Of a stretch of DNA of 64,000 nucleotides, positions 37,201 through 51,000 are shown one piece after another (position 1 is the first letter of the stretch; each line of letters starts with the position of its first letter). The stretch is taken from positions 2,860,501 to 2,924,500 of the forward strand of contig JAOTON010001356.1 in NCBI GenBank assembly GCA_034440635.1, read 5' to 3'. Source of the DNA: Lepas anatifera. Lineage: Eukaryota; Arthropoda; Thecostraca; Lepadidae. A program made the translations under genes and the position numbers. Under the pieces are notes generated by a model. The model made no database searches, was not told where the DNA came from, and saw nothing but the letters and a program-made list of their open reading frames with translations.

Positions 37201-40200
37201 CAGTTTATTCAACAGACGACACATTGATCGAAAAATGCGCCGAGGAATACAGATTTAACACGCGCATTGACGGGGGCGGGTAACCGCCCCCTCGGTTTTT
37301 TGGAGAAGGTAGAAAAACGGCGGCGCGTTGCGCCGCCGTACTTGGAATATCTTTTCCCTCATCATTTTTACAACTTCTGTGAAAATTTTAAGGTTAGGTC
37401 ATCTCAGGTCAGGTCACCAGTACAGGTCAAGTGACCCGACCTCAAAACAAGTTTAAGATAACATAAGTCGGAGCAGGGTGAACTTATCCGGTTGAAACTC
37501 ATATCACATAATGACCCCACCGAGTTCTCTAAAATATGTTCTGATATTTTTGATATCCATGACCTAAGGTCAGGTACCAGGCATGACCTCTCCATTGGAA
37601 ATACATGGGAAAAATTGTTTTTACGGAATAACTCAGTAACGGATGGTGATAGAGCATTTATTTTAGCTGCATTAGACTTGCCTGGGCTTTGCGATTCTAA
37701 TGATATGCATTTTATATAATTTGACCCTGACCTGACCTCAGGTCAGGTCAAATCCTTGATTTGACCTAGCAAGATCAAATTATATATCATTCGATTCGGC
37801 TTGCTAAGAGGATTTATACAGTTTAAGTCGTTTTGGTCTATCTTTACTTGTTCAGATGTAATGCCCGAAAAACTGAATTTACATGTTATCCCTATGACGG
37901 GAATGTTTTGACCTCTCGTGACCTTAAATGTGACCTGACAAAAAATGGTTCAGTTGGGGGGTCGGGTACCCGGCCCCCCCGTCAATGCCAAGGTGGCTCA
38001 GACCCCCGTAAATGCGCGTGTTAAACTAGTTCAATGGGGCTTGGTTCACTCATAAAACTCCAACGTGAGATTTACATATCTTAAGCGAAGAAGTTTTGTA
38101 AATGTCGTCAAAAGCACCCAGTCAGAAGTTTAGCGCAGTAGAAAGCAGATGAGAGGTGCCAGGCAGCTGCAGAGAAAATATGCCCCATTTGGCCCTATAA
38201 AGATCTGTATTTTTGCTGACGGTGGAGGGAGATCTCAGGCTGAGGGAGCTATTTGACAAGTCAGGCAGAACGGTCAATCAGTGGGGGGGGGGGCGGCCAA
38301 TAGCAACTTGAAAACACCATTATCTGAATTCTGGTAGAAGGGAAGAGGGGGAGAGGGTGGGGGGGACATTGCAATAAGCGCCACGATGCACAGTGAAATG
38401 CGTGTTTTGTGGTTTTAGGGCGCTTCAGCGTCTAGGCTATATGCACGGTGAAAGAAGGGGGATCGATGCTCTGTCATGGAGAGTACCGGCCGCTTTGAGC
38501 CGCGGACACGTCTACTGCAGGGAGCTGCGCTCGGCATTTAATTGAGCTGCGGCTTGGCTACTTTATGAGCAGTCGAGGGGTACCGACTGGGCCGTCAGGC
38601 AGTTCTGCTCCATTGCAGCTGGGGCAGCTGCAGATGCCTCGGGCGGCAGTAGTGGCACAGGTACGGCCGACGATGCGTGACTAGCAATGGAGCAGCTGCA
38701 GAAGCGTCGGCGGCAGTCGTGGCGCAGCTGCAGAAGCGTCGGCGGCAGTCGTGGCGCAGCTGCAGAAGCGTCGGTGGCAGTCGTGGCGCAGCTGCAGAAG
38801 CGTCGGCGGCAGTCGTGGCGCAGCTGCAGAAGCGTCGGCGGCAGTGGTGGCGCAGCTGCAGAAGCGTCGGCGGCAGTCGTGGCGCAGCTGATGAAGCGTC
38901 GGCGGCAGTGGTGGCGCAGCTGCAGAAGTGTCGGCGGCAGAAATGGCGCAGCTGCAGAAGCGTCGGCGGCAGTCGTGGCGCAGCTGATGAAGCGTCGGCG
39001 GCATGGTGGCGCAGCTGCAGAAGTGTCGGCGGCAGAAATGGCGCAGCTGCAGAAGCGTCGGCGGCAGTCGCGCAGCTGCAGAAGTGTCGGCGGCAGAAAT
39101 GGCGCAGCTGCAGAAGCGTCGGCGGCAGTCGTGGCGCAGCTGATGAAGCGTCGGCGGCAGTGGTGGCGCAGCTGATGAAGCGTCGGCGGCAGTCGTGGCA
39201 CGGCTCCAGCTGGTGGGTGCAGCGGCTGCCCGACTCCGGCTATGACCTCGGCCCCAGACCTGCAGACTGCCCGGTCCACAGGGACGGGCCTAACGAGGCT
39301 TAGGGGGCTGAGAGACCAGCCGGAGTCAGAGAAGCTGCCCCACCGGCTAGGCCTTTCACTGACCTCGAATGCAAGATCATGCAGGGGAGCTGGCAATGAC
39401 AAGGACAGCTGGCGTATTTGCCATGGAGAGCAGACAGTACATGCATGCAGAATAGAGAAGACATGACCGACTAGCAATGCATAAATGTGTTTGAGCCACT
39501 GGAAACTGTCGTTGCCTCAGCGTGCGAAACTGCACGTGCACCACCATCCAGAACCACTCGCGGTTTACAACCCGAAACAATGAGAAGTGCAACCATTACG
39601 CTCACGGTCAGTGCATGGGCCGGCGAGCCGGCGGCGCCGCCCGCCGCCGCGGCAGCGATGACCGCGGAAAGCCGTGCCGACTTTGATCAGCTCTCCCACG
39701 CCAGGTGCCGCACTGTGTCTGTACAGCTGAGGACTGGAGACTGCTCTTCACATCGCTGGTTCCAGGCTAGCCAAATAATTGTGTGGTCACACTGCTGTTT
39801 GACTGTAGATTGTTGGACTGAGCTTGAAAGATTGACCGGCTCTGATATTCAGACTGTTGCAACAGGTTAAAGGTCACCGAGCAGGATGGAAAACGGGTTT
39901 CATGAAGATAATACTTGGTGTGGAGGGAAAAGAGAAAGCCAAGAAAAATCACTTGTGGAATTCAAAGAATTAGGGGTGTGAACTTTTAGCTATTTGGGGT
40001 GCCTGGGCACCACCAATGACGCGTCGAAGTAGTGATAAAATGTCCTGTAGGTAGTTATGTTTTTCGTCTTAAGGGCATTTAATTTGTTCTATACATATCA
40101 ACAGCCCATCAGACCAAAAAATCAGAATGTCAATGTACGTTTTACATAATTTTACCCCTTTCAATGTAAATATTATTGGGATAGTTTCAAATTTTGGCAC

Positions 40201-43200
40201 CCTAATCAGCTAAAAAAATAAACACCCCTGCAAAAATATTTACCACAGTCCCGAAATGTTAAAACGCTTCGGAACAAACAACACTTCAGAAGCCAACGAA
40301 GAACGTGAATATCTGCTCTGATCTAGAATCATTTTAACTTAAGACAAATATCACTATAAGACATTTTAAAATATCATAAGCTGCCAAAACTAAGAAAATG
40401 ATATAAAGTGCATGAGAAAATATTCAGATGCATCTAATACAAAGTAATAGCTTTTAATATTGGACTAACCACTTATGTACACCATCAATAACTCTGCCCT
40501 TTTGACTCTTGACGTTCCTTAGGAGCATCGCATGTGAGCACATCATCGCAGTGGCCGTCACTCGAATTCAGCTCATCAAGCCAACGAAGCCCGGTGACTA
40601 ACAGTCACGAGACGCCCTGATTGGTCTAAATTGTGCTAACGAAATCACGGAACCGACAGTGGTGACCCGCATGGGACAGTGAACAAGGAAAGAGGACCAC
40701 CATGTAACAATGGTGGATGGTCTCCTAATGAAACAAGATGAGAGATCTTCGCTGCACTCTCTGTTGTCTGTTAGGGCAGAGATATGCAGGTCAAGGGACT
40801 TGGAGCCGAGAGGGATACGCTTGTGGTTTTTGTGCCACCCAGGAATATATTTTCACGGCATGTCAGATATATTGAATGTTAGAGAAAACAATCATCCATC
40901 GAAAAATAAGCCCACATCTGACAAAAATAAAGCCTAAGAAATTGAGAAAAGGCACACAATACACCAAAATCTTATTCTTTGTGACCTGCTAGTGATGGAA
41001 TTCGTATAGACAAATGTAACGAATTAAATACAAAGCAGCCCATGAAAGTCGAGGTATTTTGGGAGTATGGCTTCCTGGGCTGAAGCTACACCGCATCTTC
41101 TCCACATCATCTTCATATCCTGCGGTGACTCGCAACACTCCGGCGAACACGCCCTGGAAGCGGGGCGTTTCTGCTGGCCCGGAGGTGGCCCGTTACCTGG
41201 ACACTCCTGGCTCTGTGGGCGGAGAGAGAGCGAGAGAGCGGGCGCGAGCTGCTCTCCAGTCATGACACAGAGCCAACTGTGGCGACACGCCGCTGCAGAA
41301 GGCGATGCTCATCTCCCCGCGACGAGGGAATGGGAACTCTCTCCTGTCTCTCCATGCAAGAGGTTCTTAAGAGGGAGTGCACGACACAAATCGTGTCGGA
41401 AAGCTAGTCTGAGGTGATCTCCCGACCGTTAAATCACAGGTAGAAATCACGGTACAGTGGGCTCAACTTTCTCTCGTTTACAGCTAACCTAGCCTAGCCA
41501 CAAAATTAAAGAAATCATATCAACCGAAGAAGTCATCGAGTCTCCACGCGACTAGAAAATCGTAAACAACGAGTACTGGGAAGCCATAACCGTGAGGAAT
41601 GTGATGGGCATTCCTTGCTGTCGCCCAAACGTAACTCACGTGTGTGAAAAAAATTGATGCAGTTGTCATCCTCCTAGTTACGATTCCTGCCTTAATATAA
41701 CTAATAAAGCGCTCCAACAACGTCGACATTCGAAATATCCGGTCTGCCAGGGCGCGCCCATGTCACGATATCTGTTGTACCTGTTCCCCTGCCAGGGTAA
41801 CGTCACTGTGAATGTGCTGCATCAAAGTCTCCATCGCAGTTAACTCAGGAGACTTTAATAAGGGCTCCAACTATAACACCAGTTTACCAGCGGAAACTGC
41901 AACGCGGGCACAGTACCTACGCGCGACGCGGCGCCCCGGCAGAGCTCCCGACGGCGTAACGCACCTGCTCCTGGCTCGGGAGTTAACGATTTACCATTTA
42001 TCGAGCACCGGCTATCCCTTACAACGTAGTTCTGCATGTTCTAAATCACTGCTGAAGCGGAGTAATCACTCACTGTAGTTTCGAGGCGTACTTCATCAAG
42101 GTGCGTACCGAAACACCGCACGTGCTAACACACAGCTTTACCATATTCATGAGATAGGCACCAGTCACAGTCAGTAAGCAAACAGGTTTCGATTTGTTTG
42201 ACTGTGCGGGAGACAATCCCGTCTTGATTCAACGCATTCGTCTTGAACGGATGCAACTGATAGGTAGAACGATTCCATTTGTTAAAACTTTCAAGGATAT
42301 GCCACCTGGACTATGACCTAAAAACGCGCATTGGAACCCGACGGTGCATGAAGGCGGCCGGTTTTCCATCAAACCGGCCCGGCGAGCTGTTTAGCACCCT
42401 TTTTGAGCCGGGTTTGACTTGCCGGTAGGGCAGTGGCCGCCTCACCATACATGGCAGTGGACTTAGTAACTGTGTTGGCTGGTTTGGACGGAGCGATGCC
42501 TGACCCGGTAGGCGACACATAGAACTGGGTACAGGACTAAAGAGACGGATCTGGGAACGTGGAATGCGTGACTTTTCCACTCAGGTTGGCACGGATTACC
42601 GAGGATGCAATGCAACGACGAAGACTACAAATTTTATGAAGACTTGTTGTGGAATGTATTGCCATCAAACGTCAGCATCAATCATAGGTGGATCCAGGGG
42701 GTAGGTGGAATTTTCTCCCCTCCCCGATCGAACATCAGCGTCCCTTTAACTGTCGCTTCCCAACCCAACCCCGTCCCAGGATGCGAGTGTCGGTGTCTCC
42801 ACGATAGGATTTGGCACCAACCTGGTAGGTTTTGCTGTCCCAAAGTGGTGTCATCTGGTCCGTATGGTACCCTCCCAACCATTTGGCCTCCCTCCCTTCG
42901 TGATTGGTAATCCTGAATTCGCCTATAGTATCTATACTATATTCTCTATAGAAATAGGTTCAAAGCAGACAAGGCGTACTCTTTATTTGAAAGAGTTTGG
43001 AATGAGGCTCATTTGCAAAAAGTCTGATTTTGCTAGTGGAGAACATATTTCGTATAGAGATTGGAATTATTCCAAAATAGGGTAAGGGCGGGTAAGAGTA
43101 CGCTGGAGATAAGAGTACGCAGCAGCTGTTTTGGTTACTTAGCAACGACTGAGATGGTGGATACCCTGGCATAAAAAGCAGGGTCAGTGCCTCGGTTGCT

Positions 43201-45033
43201 AAAAAAATTACACATGTTCCTGTTCTTTCTGCGGGAGTACAGAGGAAAATGGGTTTTTAGGCACCCTTGATGTAATATCTCTTAATCAGGTAAGCTTGTA
43301 GACCATGCTCCTATCATCGATAGTATTGTATTACGGCCTACCATCAGTAAGAAAGCTGAGCTAGCACTGTGCTGCAAGACTGGAGCTCACGCTAAAACGC
43401 CTGCCAACGTGTTTACGAAGACTTCTTCCTCTGGCAGCGTGTCCGGCGATAGCACGCAGTAAACCATTGTGCAAGAGTACGCATGATTAAGAGATAGGCA
43501 AATACTTTTTCACTCGGGACAGAGTCCGTAATTCATATTTAGCATGTTGAATATTGCAACATAGCTCCTGTATATTTAAAATGACATAAAATCCTACAAT
43601 CGCCTATTTTGGCGACAAAAACTTCGTGACATGGCCTATGCACCTAAAGCACAGCGGGGCATCAGTGCACACTCCAGCCTCCTCTGTTGCGTACTCTAAC
43701 CGACCCACTCCGGCAAGAGTACGCACGTGAAATTTTATTTTTGATGGGCTCGTAGCAAGTTCCTTTCAGAGACATCGAGTTGAAACATGGACCATACATA
43801 GAAAATTATTCAGGCTAAACAGTCATGTAAAAGTTTTAACTGTTGGACATGTAGGAGAAAAGTTAAAGCCTTTAGAAAGTTAAGTGCGTACTCTTGCACA
43901 GACTTCCCCTACTGAAAAAATCGACTGCTTAGCATCCCCAGTAATGAGTGGAACCACTAGTTTTAACAAGGTTTAACCGATACATAGGAATATAATATTT
44001 TTCGGACGTACAGTTTTGCAAACTTAAATTTTTGAACTGTTATATTTTTCAAGTATTTTTACTGCAACTGAAAAGGTAGAGGTCTATATTCTCCGTTTGG
44101 ATGGGCCAGCGTACAAAATCTGACATGACGCTGCGGCATGCCTGAGAGAATACGCAGGGGTCTATATTCTCAGTTTGGACGGTCCGGAGTACAGACTCTG
44201 ACATGACGCTGCGGCATGCTCGAGAGAATACGCAGTGTTCTATATTCTCAGTTTGGACGGGCCAGAGTACAGACTCTGACATGACGCTGTGGCATACCCG
44301 AGAGAACACGCAGGGGTCTATATTCTCAGTTTGGACGGGCCAGAGTACAGACTCTGACATGACGCTGTGGCATGCCCGAGAGAACAAGCAGGGGTCTATA
44401 TTCTCAGTTTGGACGGGCCAGAGTACAGACTCTGACATGACGCTGCGGCATGCTCGAGAGAACAAGCAGGGGTCTATATTCTCAGTTTGGACGGGCCAGA
44501 TTACAGACTCTGACATGACGCTGCAACATGCCTGAGTGTTCCGCCGACCAGAAATGTCCCATTAGGCATGCAATATTGACAGCAAATTACTTGTCATGTT
44601 CCACAAAAAAATCATATCGCTTTCTCCCGATCCTCAAGCACCTTGCCTGGACTTCGCTAAGAAAATCTAGATCACATCAGCTTCAAGCTAGTCACTAAAT
44701 CACGGTGTCCATACCATCCCAAGGGCTTGCGTGCGCCCAGGCCAGTTGAGCTGTGAAAGTTTGTACGTCAGCTTCTTGCGGGACTGGACGATTATTCCCC
44801 TTTTACAGGATCACACGCCTTTGTTCTCATTAGAGCAGGGACTTACGAAATTAGATTGCCCTGAAAAATAGCGTAGCGCTATTAGTCTTTCCGAGCTTCA
44901 AATGAGAATGATTCTGCTATACAAATGGCAGTTTTGAACTAGATCTACAAGATGTTCTAAAAAATATACCGGCCTTGTAACTTCTGACCACAAAGAGCTA
45001 ACCAAATTGCCGATCTCTTTGGAGATTTCGGGG

Positions 45034-45071
<38 letters not shown>

Positions 45072-48000
45072 GTCCTTTTTGGGCTAATCTGGGATTATTG
45101 CCAGCCAGCTGGGGCGGCTTCCTAAATACACTGAAGCTCCCCCGTTGGATGAGTCAATGTGTGACTCACTCGTGCGGCACACCCTCATCGCCGAAACAAG
45201 GTGAAACGAGCTCTACGACGTCAGCCGAGCGGGTGCACACGCAGTACAAACGTCACGTGACTTTCATAACAAGAAATATAGAACTCTATAAAGATCCATT
45301 ATAACTCGAGAGGACATCCTGTACAAAACAGCAATACCCCGAGGTCAAAATTGAAAGTTTTGATGGTACAAATATTGGCCGGGTTAATTGGAGAATCACG
45401 TGATAACTTAAACAAAAGCTTCTGGATTTAGCTCTTAACTAAATAGTTTTTCAGAGAAAGTCATTATTCATTGCAAGGATTCGTGGCACATTAGATCGTT
45501 ATCATGACCAACTTTTTGTTGAATTGTGTGAATTGAATTAAATTGAATACGATTATTGGAGAGATGTTTCAGTAAACCGTCACAGAAGTCTAGATTTGTA
45601 CTAACAAAACCTTTAATTTTGACGTAAACACAGGTGTGATGTCCTTTCTAGTTATAGTGGATCTCTATGCAAAACTCAGCCTAGTCAGGTAAATTTTCCA
45701 CCCTGATTAAACAGCAGCTGTCGGTAATGCCATTTTGGATTTCAGTGGGATTTGAAACCAACCGAAATCCATATGTTTACCACGAGGTTGATTTAAACCT
45801 CTCGCGATGCCGGAGGCGAGTTGTGCCTCCAGAGAACAGCTATCACGTGACTCGGCCTGTAGCCGCTGAACTGGCTGTAGCCGCGGGGCGTCACGATGAT
45901 TGCCTCAGCACCTGCCGCACACCTACTGAGCCGTGGCGGGGCAGTGCTCTGATCTGGGGAGCTTGCACGACCGGTTCCGACCAGGTGTACTGCTGTGGTG
46001 GGGGATCCTCAGCAGGGAGAACCGCAGAGGATGGAAGCTGCGTGGTGGGCACCGGTAAATCCTGCCGGAATGAGAGGTATCGTCCCTTAAAAGGCTCGGC
46101 CGCTTGCATGTAGGTCACAAGACTGTTACGTCATATACCTAAAATCTAACAGGTGGGTACTCACCGCAGTATTGAGCAGTCGATGGCCGATACAAAGCTA
46201 GATATAGAATATGGAACTAATTCGGCAATTAGTATGAATTTGGGATGAAGGCATTCCGAACAAGTAGGTTCAAAAATGTATTCCGGCTTTCAAACGCAGT
46301 TCTTAGTATTACATTATTTATTACCTCACGTGAAACGTGAAAATTCATTACTTTACATCAATGTGTGGAACGTTTCTCAATATGTTCGAATTTCTAGCAG
46401 TTTAACAGGGTTATATGAATGATCTAATACATTAAAATAGAGGAAAACAGCAGATGGGTTTGGATGCTAATGAAACAATTGTTATCGAATGATTTTTGTT
46501 ATTGCTTAAATATATAGTTGGGCGCCATAGGTATACGACATTTATGAGGAGGGGGTTTTAGGGCACTGCAGCTGCAGAGGTTTTCGACATTTATGAAGTG
46601 CAATGATCATGGGCCAACATTTCCAACTGCAAAGATGGTCAAGATAAGAAAAATACGCATCTTCGAACGAGTCCTGGTCGATTTAGGGGACAGTGGGATG
46701 CCACAGTATTGACAGAACACTTCAAATTGCAAATCTGCAAAATTCATAAAATCTTACAGCATAACCATCATTCAACCATCGCTCAAGGTTCAAGAAGGAA
46801 TCCGTATTTTCTGGATACCCTACAGTGTGCAGTTGGACAGAGAACAATTTTTAAACACCCCTGCTATCTCACTGAAGGCCTCTGCTTATCACATAAATAT
46901 CCTGACCCCGCTCTGCAGACCGATCAAACAAATCGCTGACCTTGAACGGCTGCCCGTCTGGTTGCTACGGGGGAACAACAAAAACAGGTAGATGGAGACC
47001 CGTCTGTCGGATGCACCGCGGCGGCGGCGACGCCATCAGCAAAAAGCTGAAGGCGCCAGCGAATCTTCAGCCCCCCTCTGCAGCCTCCACGTGCTGCCCA
47101 GACAGTACACACTGAAGAAACTACAAATCCTTCTGATTGAGGCTAATTGGTGCCATAGACCCATGCTGCCAGTATAAAATTGTGCATTCTCTCATCAACA
47201 TAAAACATTTTCAGCAGCAGGGGCCAGGGTGGCCTAGTGGCTTTGTTGCCAGTCTTCGGATCGGATAGCATGGATTAACGTGTGTTCAATCCCCACGGCG
47301 GGAAACCGCCTTCCATGTCCGATCTGACCCGGTGGAGAGGATCCTTAAACACCCACGCCAATGCTCCCTGTAATTGGGCAAGTGTGCCTGTTGGAAGTGG
47401 CCGTAATAAAATGAAATAAATAAAGTTTTAAGGAGGAGCAGGGACACCGGGTCCCTGTCCCACTTCTAACACTTGTACATCGTTAAATCCGTCGATTTCG
47501 TGTACCTGACCCCGTGTCTGTGTGATCCACAGAGGGTCCGGTGGAGCGGATCGAGCCCGAGCACTTTACGATAGTGCCGCCAAAGAAGACAATGGTCTGC
47601 CTGGTCAACAAGGTGGCCTCCACTTCTCTGCTGGGCACCTTCCTGAAGCTCACCGGACACGGCGTGCCGGTCTTCTCCAACCTCTCCAGCCCCCACAGCA
47701 TCGCCAAAGTTCTGCGACCCTCGGTAAGCATGATGCCATTATATCCACGCGTAGATTTGCTCCAATAAATTATTCTGAGAAAGAGGACGAAGAGAAGATA
47801 ACACTTATCGTCAAAACTTTCGCTCGGCACGTATCGTCATCCGCTTCCGACGCATTTCAGGTTACAAAACACCACACCTTACTAAGAGCGCTGGCGGATA
47901 TAAGATTTCCTCAGGGGGAAGATGTATGTACCTGAGCCTCGGGGTTCCCGCTCGGGGGCCCACCATTTTTTCATTTATTTAACGTGAAATATTTGCTAAC

Positions 48001-51000
48001 AGAAAAATTTGTGACCAGCCTACCTCTAACCGGCTTATAAGGTTTATTATTTTCGAGGGGGTCTCCGAGAACAACTCTTTGGGTCCCCGAGTCAAACTCT
48101 TGGGGCCCGAGACCAACTCTTTTGGAGGGGATGGGTGACTTAGTGGATGACATCAGAGTCTCCTAAGCCACCGGTCCCGGGTTCAAGTCCCGGCGGAGCC
48201 TCTGAATAAGTTGATCTGATCCCCGAAATCCTTCTCAATACGATGAGGGTTGGTAACGCCGTATAAACTTGGCAGTTGGTGCGATATAAAAGCCCAACAC
48301 TTATTTTATCAACACCTGGGCCCCCGGACCAACTCCTGAGGACTACTGACCAACTCACGGGGCCTTCAGACCAGCTCTTGGATCTCACTAGACAAACATT
48401 CTGGTGGCGTTTGGGTTCCCCTGAAATGCCCGTCTGATATCACTGTGGTGCCCTGCGGATGGGCCCTTTGCAGTGCTTAAACTCAGCCCAAGGTGGGCGG
48501 TTGCCCCCCCTAAGATCCGCCTCTGACTTTACGCACAAACTGAGGGTAGTTTGCAGATATGCCTGATCCATTTCTAGATAGGAACATGAAGAGGACACGA
48601 TATAATCATGCGGAAGCCATTGTTTCTTGAGGGTCAGTGAAGACAATGAACTGACTGTCGGTGCACGAATAAGTGCTAATTGTAGAGTGGATTGTTTCTC
48701 GACTCGCATAGTCTACATCAATATATATAGTATACGGACGAGGAGGAAATCGCTCGGACTGATTGGGCTTATCATCCAGGTTATTTCAACGCAAGCATTT
48801 CGATAAGAAATGGTGAAAGCTGCAGTAACAAAAAGATGTTCGGTGTTCGCAGGGAAGTTACGCGAGGTTAGATGCCTAGAATGTGGATCTGTCAGCTGTG
48901 ATCGACATAGGCTTCCCAGTTATGGATAGGTATTGCATTCCAGGTCTTTTTCTCTGAATCGGGTCTTATCCTAATATTCTACATTCAATATTTTCAGAGT
49001 CACTCGATATAATTGGGTCTTGGATATTACCAATTTTGCAAAAAATGAGGTCCTACAAATCACTCATTTACAGATATGTTGAGTGACAAAAAGGAGTTGT
49101 CTGTTTCAGCAGACGGCTTCAACACCTTGGGGTTAACGTCAAAATTTTGATGAGCAATGCAATAACCTTGACACATATCGTCCTTGGCAGTTCAAGGTCG
49201 TGGCAGGTCAGAAAGATTAAATGGGACAGGAATGGGTGAGCCACAAACATAAAAATGGTTGGTTATCTTCTGTGCACATGCTTTTTTCTAATTTTGCAAG
49301 AGAAATGACACATTACTCTTCTCTTCAGCCTTCAAGTATTTCGCAGGTAAAATAAAAGAACTATCCATGAACACTGTCCCACCTTGAAGTAATAATCCAC
49401 AAAATCTAGAAATATGTGCAACCAAGTGCGCTGTAAGACCGGGCTAGCTTTAAAACGTGACTTTTCAGTCAGGGAGAGACACGTTAATCTGCCAAGCCCG
49501 TGACCGTGGACCCTCAGAGAGATGGATTCGTCCCTCAAGCCTGCCATCTGCTGCACGGAGGACAGCCGCGAAATGCAGGCGCCGGCTCGCTGGCATTGAA
49601 GCCGAGGGATTAACGTTCACTTTCAGTTGAAAGGATGGACAGAACTATAAATGGAGCGAGGCGACGGCGGATCCAGGGTGCATCCAGAATCTGGATCCGG
49701 CTATGAACTTATTATAGGCGCTCATATATTTCGGGAGGGGACTTGAGCCCCCCCCGCCCCCTAGCTCCTTGTATCCAGCACTGAATCGTGGAGAGAAATA
49801 GGTCGAGGAGATTGAAGTGTAGATGAGTCTTCAGAGATTAGAAGTATTTTTCACACGTTGGGAAGTTTCTTCATAATTTCACGTATCTGGTAATCCCATT
49901 TTCGAAGGTCGGTTGTTACGCAAAAATACACCGGACAGCTGATGGCTTTGATCCACTGTAGTGCTGAAGCTCTAGTCTTTGGATTTGCTGAAATGAAAAG
50001 GTAACTTATTTTAAGTGTATGCTAGTTTTCAGGGTTCTTCGTACTTTGCCAGTTGACAGAAATCTCGGAATCACCTCAAGCCCCTCGCGACTTTATGAGA
50101 CGGTTATTTTCGCCCAATATCATTAGGTTGCTGCTATTTTCTGAAGTATTTTTCGACTCCATGAATATCGGTTGACCTACCAATATAATTATCCTGATTT
50201 TCAACGGACGGATTAAGGTAAGCTCGTAATATATCGGAAAGTTAGTAAGACTTCAGACGAAATTAACCAGACTCAATACATAAAAATAAGCTCTGGGTAG
50301 CTTTGCTGATAGAAGAGAGAGCAGGATGTGCTACAGAAACATTTACAGCCAAGGTCATACAACTAGAAAAAGGTAGATCTCCTCACAGAGCTCAGCTTCA
50401 CCCGGATGAGGTAAAAGGAGCATCAGCTGGGCTTAGCAGAATTCTATATCAAAAGTACGATGTCACTCCGCACATGGCAGGGCGGGCGATTACACCAGTG
50501 GACCGCCGCACGACAACACAGAAACACCAGGCTGCCCCGCACGCAATCTGAGAATTACCTGGCAGGTCTAACCACCTTCCACACAGGCGTTTACCGATTT
50601 GGAAGCGGGCACCGTTACACACGACAACACGGCTAATGGGCATGGACGATACCGATGGAAATTTGCAGTCGTCAGGACAGATTCAGTTTTCCTCAACGTC
50701 GCAAGGCGTTGCGGACTTCATGATGAGTCACTTTACAATTTTTAGATACAACTCGTTCAGCGAAGGCGGTCAAACTCTACCCACGAGTAAACGTGGCCTT
50801 GATTCGTGCCACTGCAACGAGGATTGAGCGATACCTCTGATAGCTGTATAAATCAAAAGGCGGATCTAGCAGCCCGTCCAAAAGGTGATGCGTCGACCGC
50901 CTCCCCGCTGGATGGGCAGGTAGGTTAACGCGTACCAAACCTACATAACAGGGAGTGTTTTTACCGCAATAGCTGATGGCTGTTCGTGACTGCCAGCCGT

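Noticed and set aside
38563..39477. 304-codon open frame on the minus strand and 208- and 162-codon frames on the plus strand
   Set aside because: They read a 32-bp minisatellite that has no stop in any frame; the peptides are 32-residue repeats in every frame.
44049..44535. 155- and 110-codon frames of repetitive sequence
   Set aside because: Translation of a 78-bp satellite; present on both strands with the same period.
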